Below are positions 42,859-50,547 of a stretch of DNA of 64,000 nt, in pieces. The notes under the pieces are model-generated. The model did not search any database. It saw only the letters and a list, made by a program, of their open reading frames with translations, and was not told the origin of the DNA. How positions within the stretch are numbered: position 1 is the first letter of the stretch; each line of letters starts with the position of its first letter. The translations under genes were made by a program, and so were the position numbers. The stretch comes from Kutzneria sp. CA-103260 (lineage in GTDB: Bacteria > Actinomycetota > Actinomycetes > Mycobacteriales > Pseudonocardiaceae): contig NZ_CP073318.1 in assembly GCF_018263855.1 (NCBI RefSeq), positions 248,001 through 312,000 of the forward strand, in the 5' to 3' direction.

Positions 42859-44463
42859 GTGGCTGTGTCCTTCGACGCGCACCCGGACAGCTATCGGCAC
42901 TGGTCGATGCGGGTCGAGGGGGAGCTGGCCTGGCTGGTGCTCGACGTGGACGAGACCGCCGGCATCGTGCCCGGCTACGAGCTCAAGCTGAACTCCTACG
43001 ACCTCGGCGTGGACATTGAGCTCTACGACGCCACCCAGCGGCTGCGCTTCGAGCACCCCGGCGTGCGCACGGTCATCGTCACCTCGGGCAAGGACCGGGT
43101 GTTCTGCGCCGGGGCCAACATCCGCATGCTGGCCGCCTCCAGCCACGAGTGGAAGGTGAACTTCTGCAAGTTCACCAACGAGACCCGCAACGGCATGGAG
43201 GACGCCACCGAGCACTCCGGCCAGACGTATCTGGCCGCGGTCAACGGGTCCTGCGCCGGCGGCGGCTACGAGCTGGCGCTGGCCTGTGAGCACATCGTGC
43301 TGGTGGACGACAACTCCTCGGCGGTGTCGCTGCCCGAGGTGCCGCTGCTGGGCGTGCTGCCTGGCACCGGCGGCCTGACCCGGCTGGTGGACAAGCGCCG
43401 GGTGCGCAAGGACCGGGCCGACGTGTTCGCCACTCGCAGCGACGGCATGCGCGGCAAGGCGGCTGTCCAATGGGGATTGGTCGACGAAGTCGTGCCGCCG
43501 CGCCGGTTCGACGAGGTGATCCGCGAGCGAGCGCTGGAGGTCGCGGAGCAGTCGACCCGGCCGCGAGACGCGCAGGGGGTCGAGCTCACGCCGCTGCGAC
43601 GCGAGGTTGACGAGACCGGAATCCGTTACCAGTACGTGGAAGCGGCCTACGACCGCGACCTGAGCCTGGTCACGATCACCGTGCGTGCGGCGGACAGCGA
43701 CGACTGGCCGCTGACCATGACCCGCGAGCTCGACGACCTCATCCTGCGGTTGCGCACCAACGAGACCGAGCTCGGCACCTGGGTGGTCAGGACCATCGGC
43801 GACCCGGATGTCGTGCTGGCGCGGGAAAAGCGGCTGTTGCAGGACGATTCGTGGCTGGGCAACGAGATCCGGCACTACTACAAGCGGGTCCTCAAGCGGC
43901 TCGACGTCACCAGCCGCAGCCTGATCGCCCTGATCGAACCTGGTTCCTGTTTCGCCGGCATGCTGCTGGAACTGGCCTTCGCCTGCGACCGACAGTACAT
44001 TTTGGACGGACCGCCGGTCGACGACGAGGACAGTGACGAGCGGGCGTCGATCCGGCTGAGCCCGGCCAACTTCGGCCCGTTCCCGATGGGCAACGGCCTG
44101 ACCCGCCTGGAGTCCCGGTTCTACGGCGAGGACGTGACCCGACTGTCCGAAATGGACAAGCCGATCGACGCTGTCGAGGCGGCCGACCTCGGCCTGGTCA
44201 CCGAGGCGTTCGACGACATCGACTGGCCCGACGAGATCCGGATCGTGTTGGAGGGGCGGGCCTCGCTCAGCCCCGACGCGCTCACCGGCATGGAGGCCAA
44301 CCACCGGTTCGTCGGCCCGGAAACCCTGGAAACCAAGATATTCGCCCGGCTCACCGCCTGGCAGAACTGGATCTTCAACCGGCCCAGCGCCTCGGGACCC
44401 GAAGGAGCCCTGCGGCGCTACGGAACCGGCCAGAAGGCGGTCTTCGACCGGAAGCGAGTGTGA
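42859..44463 (+). CDS. boxC: 2,3-epoxybenzoyl-CoA dihydrolase (benzoyl-CoA-dihydrodiol lyase)
   Basis: A 534-aa double crotonase-fold enzyme that opens the 2,3-epoxide of benzoyl-CoA with loss of formate, the second step of the aerobic box pathway. Its N-terminal half has the oxyanion motifs VFCAGANIRMLA and AAVNGSCAGGGYELALACEHIVLVDD. The C-terminal half keeps SLIALIEPGSCFAGMLLELAFACDRQY and SPANFGPFPMGNGLTRLESRFYG. Length and order match BoxC. GTG start with GGGAGG upstream. It is first of the box operon, 3 bp before boxB. Confidence 0.93.
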   Translation: MAVSFDAHPDSYRHWSMRVEGELAWLVLDVDETAGIVPGYELKLNSYDLGVDIELYDATQRLRFEHPGVRTVIVTSGKDRVFCAGANIRMLAASSHEWKVNFCKFTNETRNGMEDATEHSGQTYLAAVNGSCAGGGYELALACEHIVLVDDNSSAVSLPEVPLLGVLPGTGGLTRLVDKRRVRKDRADVFATRSDGMRGKAAVQWGLVDEVVPPRRFDEVIRERALEVAEQSTRPRDAQGVELTPLRREVDETGIRYQYVEAAYDRDLSLVTITVRAADSDDWPLTMTRELDDLILRLRTNETELGTWVVRTIGDPDVVLAREKRLLQDDSWLGNEIRHYYKRVLKRLDVTSRSLIALIEPGSCFAGMLLELAFACDRQYILDGPPVDDEDSDERASIRLSPANFGPFPMGNGLTRLESRFYGEDVTRLSEMDKPIDAVEAADLGLVTEAFDDIDWPDEIRIVLEGRASLSPDALTGMEANHRFVGPETLETKIFARLTAWQNWIFNRPSASGPEGALRRYGTGQKAVFDRKRV

Positions 44464-44466
44464 CAG

Positions 44467-45888
44467 ATGGCCAGCCCCATCAACTACGACGAGAAGATCC
44501 CCAACAACGTCGACCTGTCCTCGGACCGGCGGCTGCAGCGCGCCCTGGAGGGCTGGCAGCCGAAGTTCATGAACTGGTGGTCGGAGATGGGACCGACGCT
44601 GGAGACGCACGACGTCTACCTGCGCACGGCGGTCAGCGTCGGGCGGGCCGGCTGGGCCCACTTCGACCACGTCAAGCTGGACGAGTACCGGTGGGGCATC
44701 TTCCTGGCCGAACGCGAGCAGCAGCGCAGCATCGGCTTCGGCGAGCACCGCGGCGAGCCGGTGTGGCAGCAGGTGCCCGGCGAGTATCGGGCCGACCTGC
44801 AGCGGCTGATCGTCATCCAGGGCGACACCGAGCCGGCGTCCGTGGAGCAGCAGCGACTGCTCGGGCTGACCGCGCCCAGCCTCTACGACCTGCGCAACCT
44901 GTTCCAGGTCAACGTGGAGGAGGGGCGGCACCTGTGGGCGATGGTGTACCTGCTGCACGCCTACTTCGGCCGTGAGGGCCGGGAACAGGCCGAGGACCTG
45001 CTGCTGCGCAACTCCGGCAGCCCCGACTCGCCGCGCATCCTCGGCGCGTTCAACGAGGAGACCGCCGACTGGCTGGCCTTCTACATGTTCACCTACTTCA
45101 CCGACCGGGACGGCAAGTACCAGCTCGGCACGCTCAAGGAGAGCGCCTTCGACCCGCTGTCGCGGACCTGCGAGTTCATGCTCAAGGAGGAGGCGCACCA
45201 CATGTTCGTCGGCACCACCGGCGTCGACCGCGTGGTGGCCCGCAGCGCCGAGCTGATCCGCGAGCACGACACGTTTGACATCGCCCCGCACGGCGGCATC
45301 CCGCTGGAGATCATCCAGAAGTACATCAACTTCCACTACACCGTGTCGCTGGACCTGTTCGGCAGCGAGACGTCCACCAACGCGGCCAACTACTACACCG
45401 CCGGGCTGAAGGGCCGCTGGCAGGAGGGCCGCCGCAAGGACGACCACAAGCTGACCGACACCGGCGCGCTGCTGGAGACGCCGCGGCCGGACGGCACCTG
45501 GGGCGGCGACGAGTTGTCCACCATCCTGATGCTCAACCTGGACCTGCGCGACGAGTACATCGCCGACTGCGAGCACGGCGTCACCCGGTGGAACCGGATC
45601 CTGGCCGAGGCCGGCATCGACCGGAAGCTGCGGCTGCCGCACCCCGGCTTCAACCGGAGCGTGGGCGTGAACGCGGCCTTTCACATCTCTCCCGACGGGG
45701 CGATCCTGGACGAGGCGACCTGGGCCCGGTCCCGCGACAAGTGGCTGCCGACCAGCCAGGACCTGGCCTTCGTGCAGTCGCTGATGCATCCGGTCTACGA
45801 ACGGGGCAAGATCGCTTCCTGGGTCGCGCCGCCGACCAACGGCATCAACGGCAAGCCGTTCGAGTACGAGTACGTCCATCTGGCCTGA
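44467..45888 (+). CDS. boxB: Benzoyl-CoA 2,3-epoxidase, oxygenase component
   Basis: A 473-aa diiron oxygenase that epoxidises benzoyl-CoA. Helices with iron ligands are visible: LFQVNVEEGRHLWAMVYLLHAYF (E-x-x-R-H, about 139-161) and CEFMLKEEAHHMFVGTTGVDRV (E-E-x-H-H, about 237-258). NEETADWLAFYMFTYFTDRDGK lies between. It needs a reductase (BoxA), and no such gene is in this operon. It begins SPINYDEKIPNNVDLSSDRRLQRALE, a very typical BoxB start. Confidence 0.94.
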   Translation: MASPINYDEKIPNNVDLSSDRRLQRALEGWQPKFMNWWSEMGPTLETHDVYLRTAVSVGRAGWAHFDHVKLDEYRWGIFLAEREQQRSIGFGEHRGEPVWQQVPGEYRADLQRLIVIQGDTEPASVEQQRLLGLTAPSLYDLRNLFQVNVEEGRHLWAMVYLLHAYFGREGREQAEDLLLRNSGSPDSPRILGAFNEETADWLAFYMFTYFTDRDGKYQLGTLKESAFDPLSRTCEFMLKEEAHHMFVGTTGVDRVVARSAELIREHDTFDIAPHGGIPLEIIQKYINFHYTVSLDLFGSETSTNAANYYTAGLKGRWQEGRRKDDHKLTDTGALLETPRPDGTWGGDELSTILMLNLDLRDEYIADCEHGVTRWNRILAEAGIDRKLRLPHPGFNRSVGVNAAFHISPDGAILDEATWARSRDKWLPTSQDLAFVQSLMHPVYERGKIASWVAPPTNGINGKPFEYEYVHLA

Positions 45889-45897
45889 GGAGCACCG

Positions 45898-47442
45898 ATG
45901 CCGGACCGGTTCAACGCCGCGGAGTACCTGGTCGACCGGCACGCCGAGTGCGGGCACACCGCGGCGGTCACCAGCCGGCGCACGCTCTCCTACGCCGAGC
46001 TGGCCGAGCAGGCGCACCGGGTCGCGGCCGGGCTGCGCGAGCTCGGGGTCCGCCCGGAGGAGCGGGTCGTGCTCAGCATGGCCGACGACGTGGAGATGCT
46101 CAGCGCGGTGCTGGGCGCGATGTACCTGGGCGCGGTGCCGGTGCCGGTGTCGACCATGCTGACCCCGGTCGAGCTGGCCGCCCTGCTGGCCGACTCGCGC
46201 AGCCGGGTGCTGCTGGCCTCGGTGGAGTTCGCGGCGGCCTGCCAGGCTGCGGTGGAGCTGGCGCCGGAGATCGACACTGTCGTACTGGACGGTGCAGTTC
46301 AGTTCGAGCCCCGCGCGGGCGTGGCCGTGCACCAGTGGCACGACCTGGTGGACGCCGGGACGCTGGAGACGCCCTATCCGACCTGGGCCGACTCGCCGGC
46401 GCTGTGGCTGTACACCTCCGGCACCACCGGGCAGCCCAAGGCGGCGATGCACCGGCACGAGAGCGTCAGAGCCATCGGCACGTACTACGGAAACGGGGTG
46501 CTCGGCCTGGGTCCTGAGGACCGTTGCCTGTCGGTGTCGAAGCTGTTCTTCGCCTACGGTCTGGGCAACTCGTGCTTCATGCCGCTGGCCGCCGGCGCGG
46601 TGGCCCTGCTGGAACGGTCGAGGTCCACACCGGAGCTGATCGCCACCCGGGCCGCCGCCGACCGGGCGACGGTTCTGTTCGGTGTGCCCACGTTCTACGC
46701 CGCGGCACTGGCCAGCTCCATTCCGGACGACGCGTTCTCCACCGTGCGGCAAGGGGTTTCGGCCGGCGAGGCGCTGCCGGCGGTGCTGTTCGAGAAATTC
46801 CGGGACCGGTTCGGGGTGGAGATCCTGGACGGCATCGGCTCCACCGAGGCGCTGCACATCTTCCTGTCCAACCGGCCCGGCTCGGCGGTGGCGGGCACCA
46901 GCGGTGTGCCGGTGCCCGGCTACGAGGTGGAGATCCGCGACGAGGCCGGGAAGCCGGCCGACACCGGGGACCTGTACATCGGCGGGCCGTCGATCGCGAC
47001 GGGATACTGGTGCCGCAACGACATCACGCGCGAGGTGTTCCAGGGCCGGTGGCTGCGCACCGGCGACACCTACCGCCGCGACGCCGACGGCACGTACACG
47101 TATCTGGGGCGCAGCAACGACATGCTCAAGGCCGGCGGCGTGTGGGTGTCGCCGTTCGAGGTGGAGAGCCGGCTGCTGGAGCACCCGGACGTGGAGGAGG
47201 TCGCCGTGGTGTCGGCGACCGATCCGTCCGGGCTGCAGAAGCCGGTCGCGTGCGTGGTTCCGGCGTTGGGGCACAAGGTGGACGAGGACGCCCTGATCAG
47301 TTGGTGCCGGGACGGGCTCGCCTCGTACAAGCGGCCGCGGGCGGTGGTCGAGGTGGGGGAGATGCCCAAGACCGCTACCGGCAAGATTCGCCGGAACGTG
47401 TTGCGGGACATGGTCAAAGGTGTGCTGACCGATGATCGTTGA
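45898..47442 (+). CDS. Benzoate-CoA ligase
   Basis: A 514-aa ANL-superfamily ligase that converts benzoate, ATP and CoA to benzoyl-CoA. FNAAEYLVDRHAE is the benzoate-CoA-ligase start; LYTSGTTGQPKAAMHRHES is the ATP loop, DGIGSTEALHIFLSNRPG the adenylation motif, and TATGKIRRNVLR holds the C-terminal Lys. It is third in the box operon. The next start lies 11 nt inside its 3' end. Confidence 0.93.
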   Translation: MPDRFNAAEYLVDRHAECGHTAAVTSRRTLSYAELAEQAHRVAAGLRELGVRPEERVVLSMADDVEMLSAVLGAMYLGAVPVPVSTMLTPVELAALLADSRSRVLLASVEFAAACQAAVELAPEIDTVVLDGAVQFEPRAGVAVHQWHDLVDAGTLETPYPTWADSPALWLYTSGTTGQPKAAMHRHESVRAIGTYYGNGVLGLGPEDRCLSVSKLFFAYGLGNSCFMPLAAGAVALLERSRSTPELIATRAAADRATVLFGVPTFYAAALASSIPDDAFSTVRQGVSAGEALPAVLFEKFRDRFGVEILDGIGSTEALHIFLSNRPGSAVAGTSGVPVPGYEVEIRDEAGKPADTGDLYIGGPSIATGYWCRNDITREVFQGRWLRTGDTYRRDADGTYTYLGRSNDMLKAGGVWVSPFEVESRLLEHPDVEEVAVVSATDPSGLQKPVACVVPALGHKVDEDALISWCRDGLASYKRPRAVVEVGEMPKTATGKIRRNVLRDMVKGVLTDDR

Positions 47443-48274
47443 CGCGCACGTGCACGTGCCGCGACTGTCCACTCTGAAGCCGGCGTGGCTGGAGTGGGCC
47501 GACCAGTTCAGCGGCGACCACCCGTGGCGCTCGGTGTACTCCGCCGGCGGCGACCCGATTCCCGCGAGGCTGGACGCTTTGTTGGCCGAGCAGGGCGTGG
47601 ATCGGGCGCTGCTGTTCTGCGAGTACAGCCCGCGGGCCACCGGCATTCAGCCGATCGAGGACCTGCTGCCGATCGTGTCGCACAACCCGGTGCGGTTTCG
47701 GTTGGTGGCCAACGTCAACCCGCACCTGCACCACCCGCTGGCGTCCGAAGTGGAGCGTCAGCTGGACCTCGGCGCGGTGGCGGTGAAGCTGCATCCCGTG
47801 CACGGCTGCTTCTCGCCCGGCGACCGCGAGGTCTACGCCGTGTACCGGGTGTGCGAGGAGCGCGGGGTACCGGTGATCTTTCACTCGGGAGTGTCCAGCT
47901 TCCCCGGATCCCGCTCCAGCTATGGGGATCCAGCGCTGCTGGTCGATGTGGTCGAGGACTTCCCGGCCGTGCAGTTCGTGTTCGCCCACGGCGGCCGGGG
48001 CTGGTGGTACGACACCGCCGCGTTCCTGGCCCTGGCCAAGCCCAACGTGTGGCTGGACCTGGCCGGCCTGCCGCCGCGCAAGCTGCCCGAGTACTACGCC
48101 CGCTTCGACCTGCGCCGCCTGGCCGCCCGCTGGATCTTCGGCACCGACTGGCCCGGCGTCCCCGGCGCCGCCCGCAACGTGGCGGCGCTGCGGCAACTAG
48201 GCCTGGGGGACGAGTTGTTGGCAGCAGTCCTCAGCGGAAACGCCGCCAAAATCTTCCCCGGCCTAGACGTTTGA
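47432..48274 (+). CDS. Amidohydrolase family (ACMSD-like TIM barrel)
   Basis: A 280-aa amidohydrolase-2 protein. It starts DAHVHVP with the H-x-H metal pair; GAVAVKLHPVHGCFSPGD, VIFHSGVSSF and FVFAHGGRGWWYD give the further His residues, and FGTDWPGVPG the final Asp. It is coupled to the benzoate-CoA ligase by an 11-nt overlap, so it should act in the same pathway, although standard box operons do not need it. Hydrolysis or decarboxylation of a ring-opened product is possible. Confidence 0.85.
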   Translation: MIVDAHVHVPRLSTLKPAWLEWADQFSGDHPWRSVYSAGGDPIPARLDALLAEQGVDRALLFCEYSPRATGIQPIEDLLPIVSHNPVRFRLVANVNPHLHHPLASEVERQLDLGAVAVKLHPVHGCFSPGDREVYAVYRVCEERGVPVIFHSGVSSFPGSRSSYGDPALLVDVVEDFPAVQFVFAHGGRGWWYDTAAFLALAKPNVWLDLAGLPPRKLPEYYARFDLRRLAARWIFGTDWPGVPGAARNVAALRQLGLGDELLAAVLSGNAAKIFPGLDV

Positions 48275-48276
48275 GG

Positions 48277-48384
48277 GTCTCCAAGACCGACAAACCCTGC
48301 CCCGAAGGGTCGCCAACGGCCTCAAACAACAGGGTTTGGGGCCATTGGCGACTGCCTGGACCGGGGTTTGTAGGTCTTGGAGAC
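48277..48384. terminator. Nested inverted repeat between box operon and PaaX gene
   Basis: Outer arms begin GTCTCCAAGACC (48277-48288) and end GGTCTTGGAGAC (48373-48384) and continue with CAAACCC / GGGTTTG. Inner arms 48309-48327 and 48334-48352 pair with three mismatches around a 6-nt loop. It has the same two-level layout as the repeat family at 38178 but unrelated sequence. It is a probable two-way terminator for the convergent genes. Confidence 0.65.
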
Positions 48385-48394
48385 ACGCATACTG

Positions 48395-49264
48395 TTAGGA
48401 CTGTTGGGCCAGGAGTTCTCGCCAGCCGCGCTGGGCCAGGTCCTTCCAGGCCGCGTGGTTGTCGTTGAACAGCTGGGTGGCCCGCGAGCCGCTCCACTTG
48501 GCCGGCAACAGCTCGCCGGGCAGTTGCGGGTCCAGGAACGGGAAGCGCCGCCACTCGTGCACCAGCCGGGTCTGGGCCAGCAGGGCGGACTCGGGGCTCC
48601 TGGTGTCCAGGCCGCTGAACTGGTCGATGAAGCTCTCGTACCGGTCGGCGACCTCCTGGAGGTCCCAGGCCGCCGCGACCATGCGCTGCACGTCGCCGAG
48701 GGCGCCGTAGGTGGCGATGAACGACATCACCTCGCTGGTCAGGGCCAGGTCCTCCAGAATGGACTTGGCCTCGACCTCGGCGCCCACGTGCGGGGAGACC
48801 CACACGCCGGGCTCGGGGGAGCCGAAACCGGCCCAGCTCAACCGGGTCCGCAGCCGGTGCCGCAGTTCGCGCTTGGTCTCGGGCACGGACACCATGACCA
48901 CCAGCCAGCGGCCGTCCCACGGGTGGTTGCCGCTGCCGAAGCCGTAGATCCGCTCGGCCCCCTCGACCAGCAGCCGCCGCCCGGGCGGGGTGAGCGCCCA
49001 GCGGACCCGGCGGCCGACCCGCTCCGAGGACAGCCAGCCCTCGGCGGCGACCCGGGCCAGGGCCTGGCGGGCCGACTTCTCCTCGATGTCGAACCGGCCG
49101 AGCACGTCCACAATCGTCTGGGTCCAGACGGGTTCCCCGTGCGGCAGCACGTACTCGCCCAACACCGTGGTCAGCAGGGACCGCGCGCTCGCGTCGCTGA
49201 CCTCCCTGCGCCGGGTGACCTTGGGTCGGGCGCCACGGCCCGACCCGGTTGCACCAGAACCCAT
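48395..49264 (-). CDS. PaaX-family transcriptional regulator (box cluster)
   Basis: A 289-aa repressor homologous to the protein at 12403. SLLTTVLGEYVLPHGEPVWTQTIVDVLGRFDIEEKSARQALARVAAEGWL is the winged helix (about 27-75) and GVWVSP the central family motif. An Arg/Lys-rich tail leads the N-terminus. It is convergent with the box operon and presumably represses it, with benzoyl-CoA or an analogue as inducer. The 195 bp upstream (49265-49459) contain no gene. Confidence 0.88.
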   Translation of the reverse strand: MGSGATGSGRGARPKVTRRREVSDASARSLLTTVLGEYVLPHGEPVWTQTIVDVLGRFDIEEKSARQALARVAAEGWLSSERVGRRVRWALTPPGRRLLVEGAERIYGFGSGNHPWDGRWLVVMVSVPETKRELRHRLRTRLSWAGFGSPEPGVWVSPHVGAEVEAKSILEDLALTSEVMSFIATYGALGDVQRMVAAAWDLQEVADRYESFIDQFSGLDTRSPESALLAQTRLVHEWRRFPFLDPQLPGELLPAKWSGSRATQLFNDNHAAWKDLAQRGWRELLAQQS

Positions 49265-49459
49265 CTGAAACCGTCCTCAGTGACCGCCGTGAATGCTCTA
49301 CTGTGCCACGTGCCGGCCGTCGGCCGCGAACCTCGGGTCACCTGACCGTCGTAGTCCGAAAGTCGATGAATGGCCGGGCGGGTCGCGGGCACTGCTCCCA
49401 CCGGGTGATGTCCTACCGGCGATTATCTACACGGCGATCGCGCGGCACCAGTAGCTCGT

Positions 49460-50518
49460 CTAGCTCTGGGCACGCAACTCGAACGAGGTTCGCCCGAACG
49501 TGCGGCCGTTCACCTGAAGCTCCACGGCGTGCTCGCCCGGATGGTAGACGCGGGTGCTGATCGGCCGGAACGAGTGCCGGCGGCTGATGGTCACGGACTC
49601 GCCGGCGGCCAGCGTGCGCACGGTCAGCTTGAACACCTTGGGGCTGAGCGAGCCGTTGGCCTTGCGGTGGTGCACCACGTAGTCCACGGCCAGCCGCACC
49701 TCGGACCCGCCGTCGTTGCGCAGCGTGAACTCGAACGGCAGCTCGTCGCCGACCCGCACCGCCGCCGCGCCCAGCGCCGGCCCGACCACGGTGAGCGCGG
49801 CCGGCGGCGGAAAGCCCAGCAGCGCCAGGGCTCCGGGGTCGGCCGCCTTGACCAGAGTCCGTAGTGCGTGGCGGACAAGCGGCAGCGTCTCCGTTGTCAG
49901 CCAACGGGTGGCGACGTCCACGGCCAGCGCCGGATCGGCCCGGCTGATGTCGTTGAGGTGGTTGGCCACCGACCGTCGCACGTACGGGGACGGGTCGCGG
50001 TGCAGGGCGTCCAGGATCGGCACTGTCGACTGTGGATCGTCGAGGATCGCCGGCACCCGCCGGGCCCAGGGCAGCCGCGGCCGGGTGCCCTCGCTGGCCA
50101 GCCGGCGCACGTGCTCGTCGGGGCTTTCGGTCCAGCGCAGGGCGGTGGCCAGCGTTCGGTCGAGGTCGGCGTCGAGGAAGGTCCGCAGCGCGAACTCGCC
50201 GGTGAGCCGGGACGTCAGGTCGGCCACCAGGGCCAGGCCCTGGTCGAACCCGTTCGGCACGGCCCGCACCGCCACGGCCTCGGTGACCGGCCAGATCATC
50301 CAGCCGGTGAACGCGGGGTCCTTCATCGCCTTGCGGATGGCCCGCTCGAACTGCCCGTAGGCGGTGGGCAGGTCGGCCAGCAGGGCGTCGCGGACCAGCC
50401 GGCCCCGCTCGCTGAAGCTCGCCCCGGTCAGCTTGACCGCCCGGACCGTTGGCGCGTCAAGGATCCGGGCCAGCGAGCGGACCGCGGCGGTGCTCAGCAT
50501 CTCCTCGGCGGTGGGCAT
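49460..50518 (-). CDS. DNA alkylation repair protein (AlkD-like HEAT repeats)
   Basis: A 352-aa protein. The N-terminal two thirds are HEAT-like helices typical of the AlkC/AlkD group (LDADLDRTLATALRWTESPDEHVRRLASEGTRPRLPWA, and DPSPYVRRSVANHLNDISRADPALAVDVATRW). The final 110 residues (VGDELPFEFTLRNDGGSEVRLAVDYVVHHRKANGS...) look like an immunoglobulin-type beta domain that AlkD lacks. It would excise bulky or methylated bases. The ATG is at 50518. Confidence 0.85.
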   Translation of the reverse strand: MPTAEEMLSTAAVRSLARILDAPTVRAVKLTGASFSERGRLVRDALLADLPTAYGQFERAIRKAMKDPAFTGWMIWPVTEAVAVRAVPNGFDQGLALVADLTSRLTGEFALRTFLDADLDRTLATALRWTESPDEHVRRLASEGTRPRLPWARRVPAILDDPQSTVPILDALHRDPSPYVRRSVANHLNDISRADPALAVDVATRWLTTETLPLVRHALRTLVKAADPGALALLGFPPPAALTVVGPALGAAAVRVGDELPFEFTLRNDGGSEVRLAVDYVVHHRKANGSLSPKVFKLTVRTLAAGESVTISRRHSFRPISTRVYHPGEHAVELQVNGRTFGRTSFELRAQS

Positions 50519-50547
50519 CAGCGACTCCCGCTACACGTCAGCATGTA

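Noticed and set aside
42631..47646. A 1671-codon open frame on the minus strand opposite the aminotransferase/box genes
   Set aside because: It is antisense to four clearly homologous genes, its translation is low-complexity (rich in Gly, Val, His, Arg, Gln) and it has no domain. Such frames arise from third-position GC bias.
42770..49290. Similarity GTGAAT...TCTAC between the box promoter and the region before the second PaaX gene
   Set aside because: The two differ by an insertion and the resemblance is short; not enough to call a shared PaaX box.
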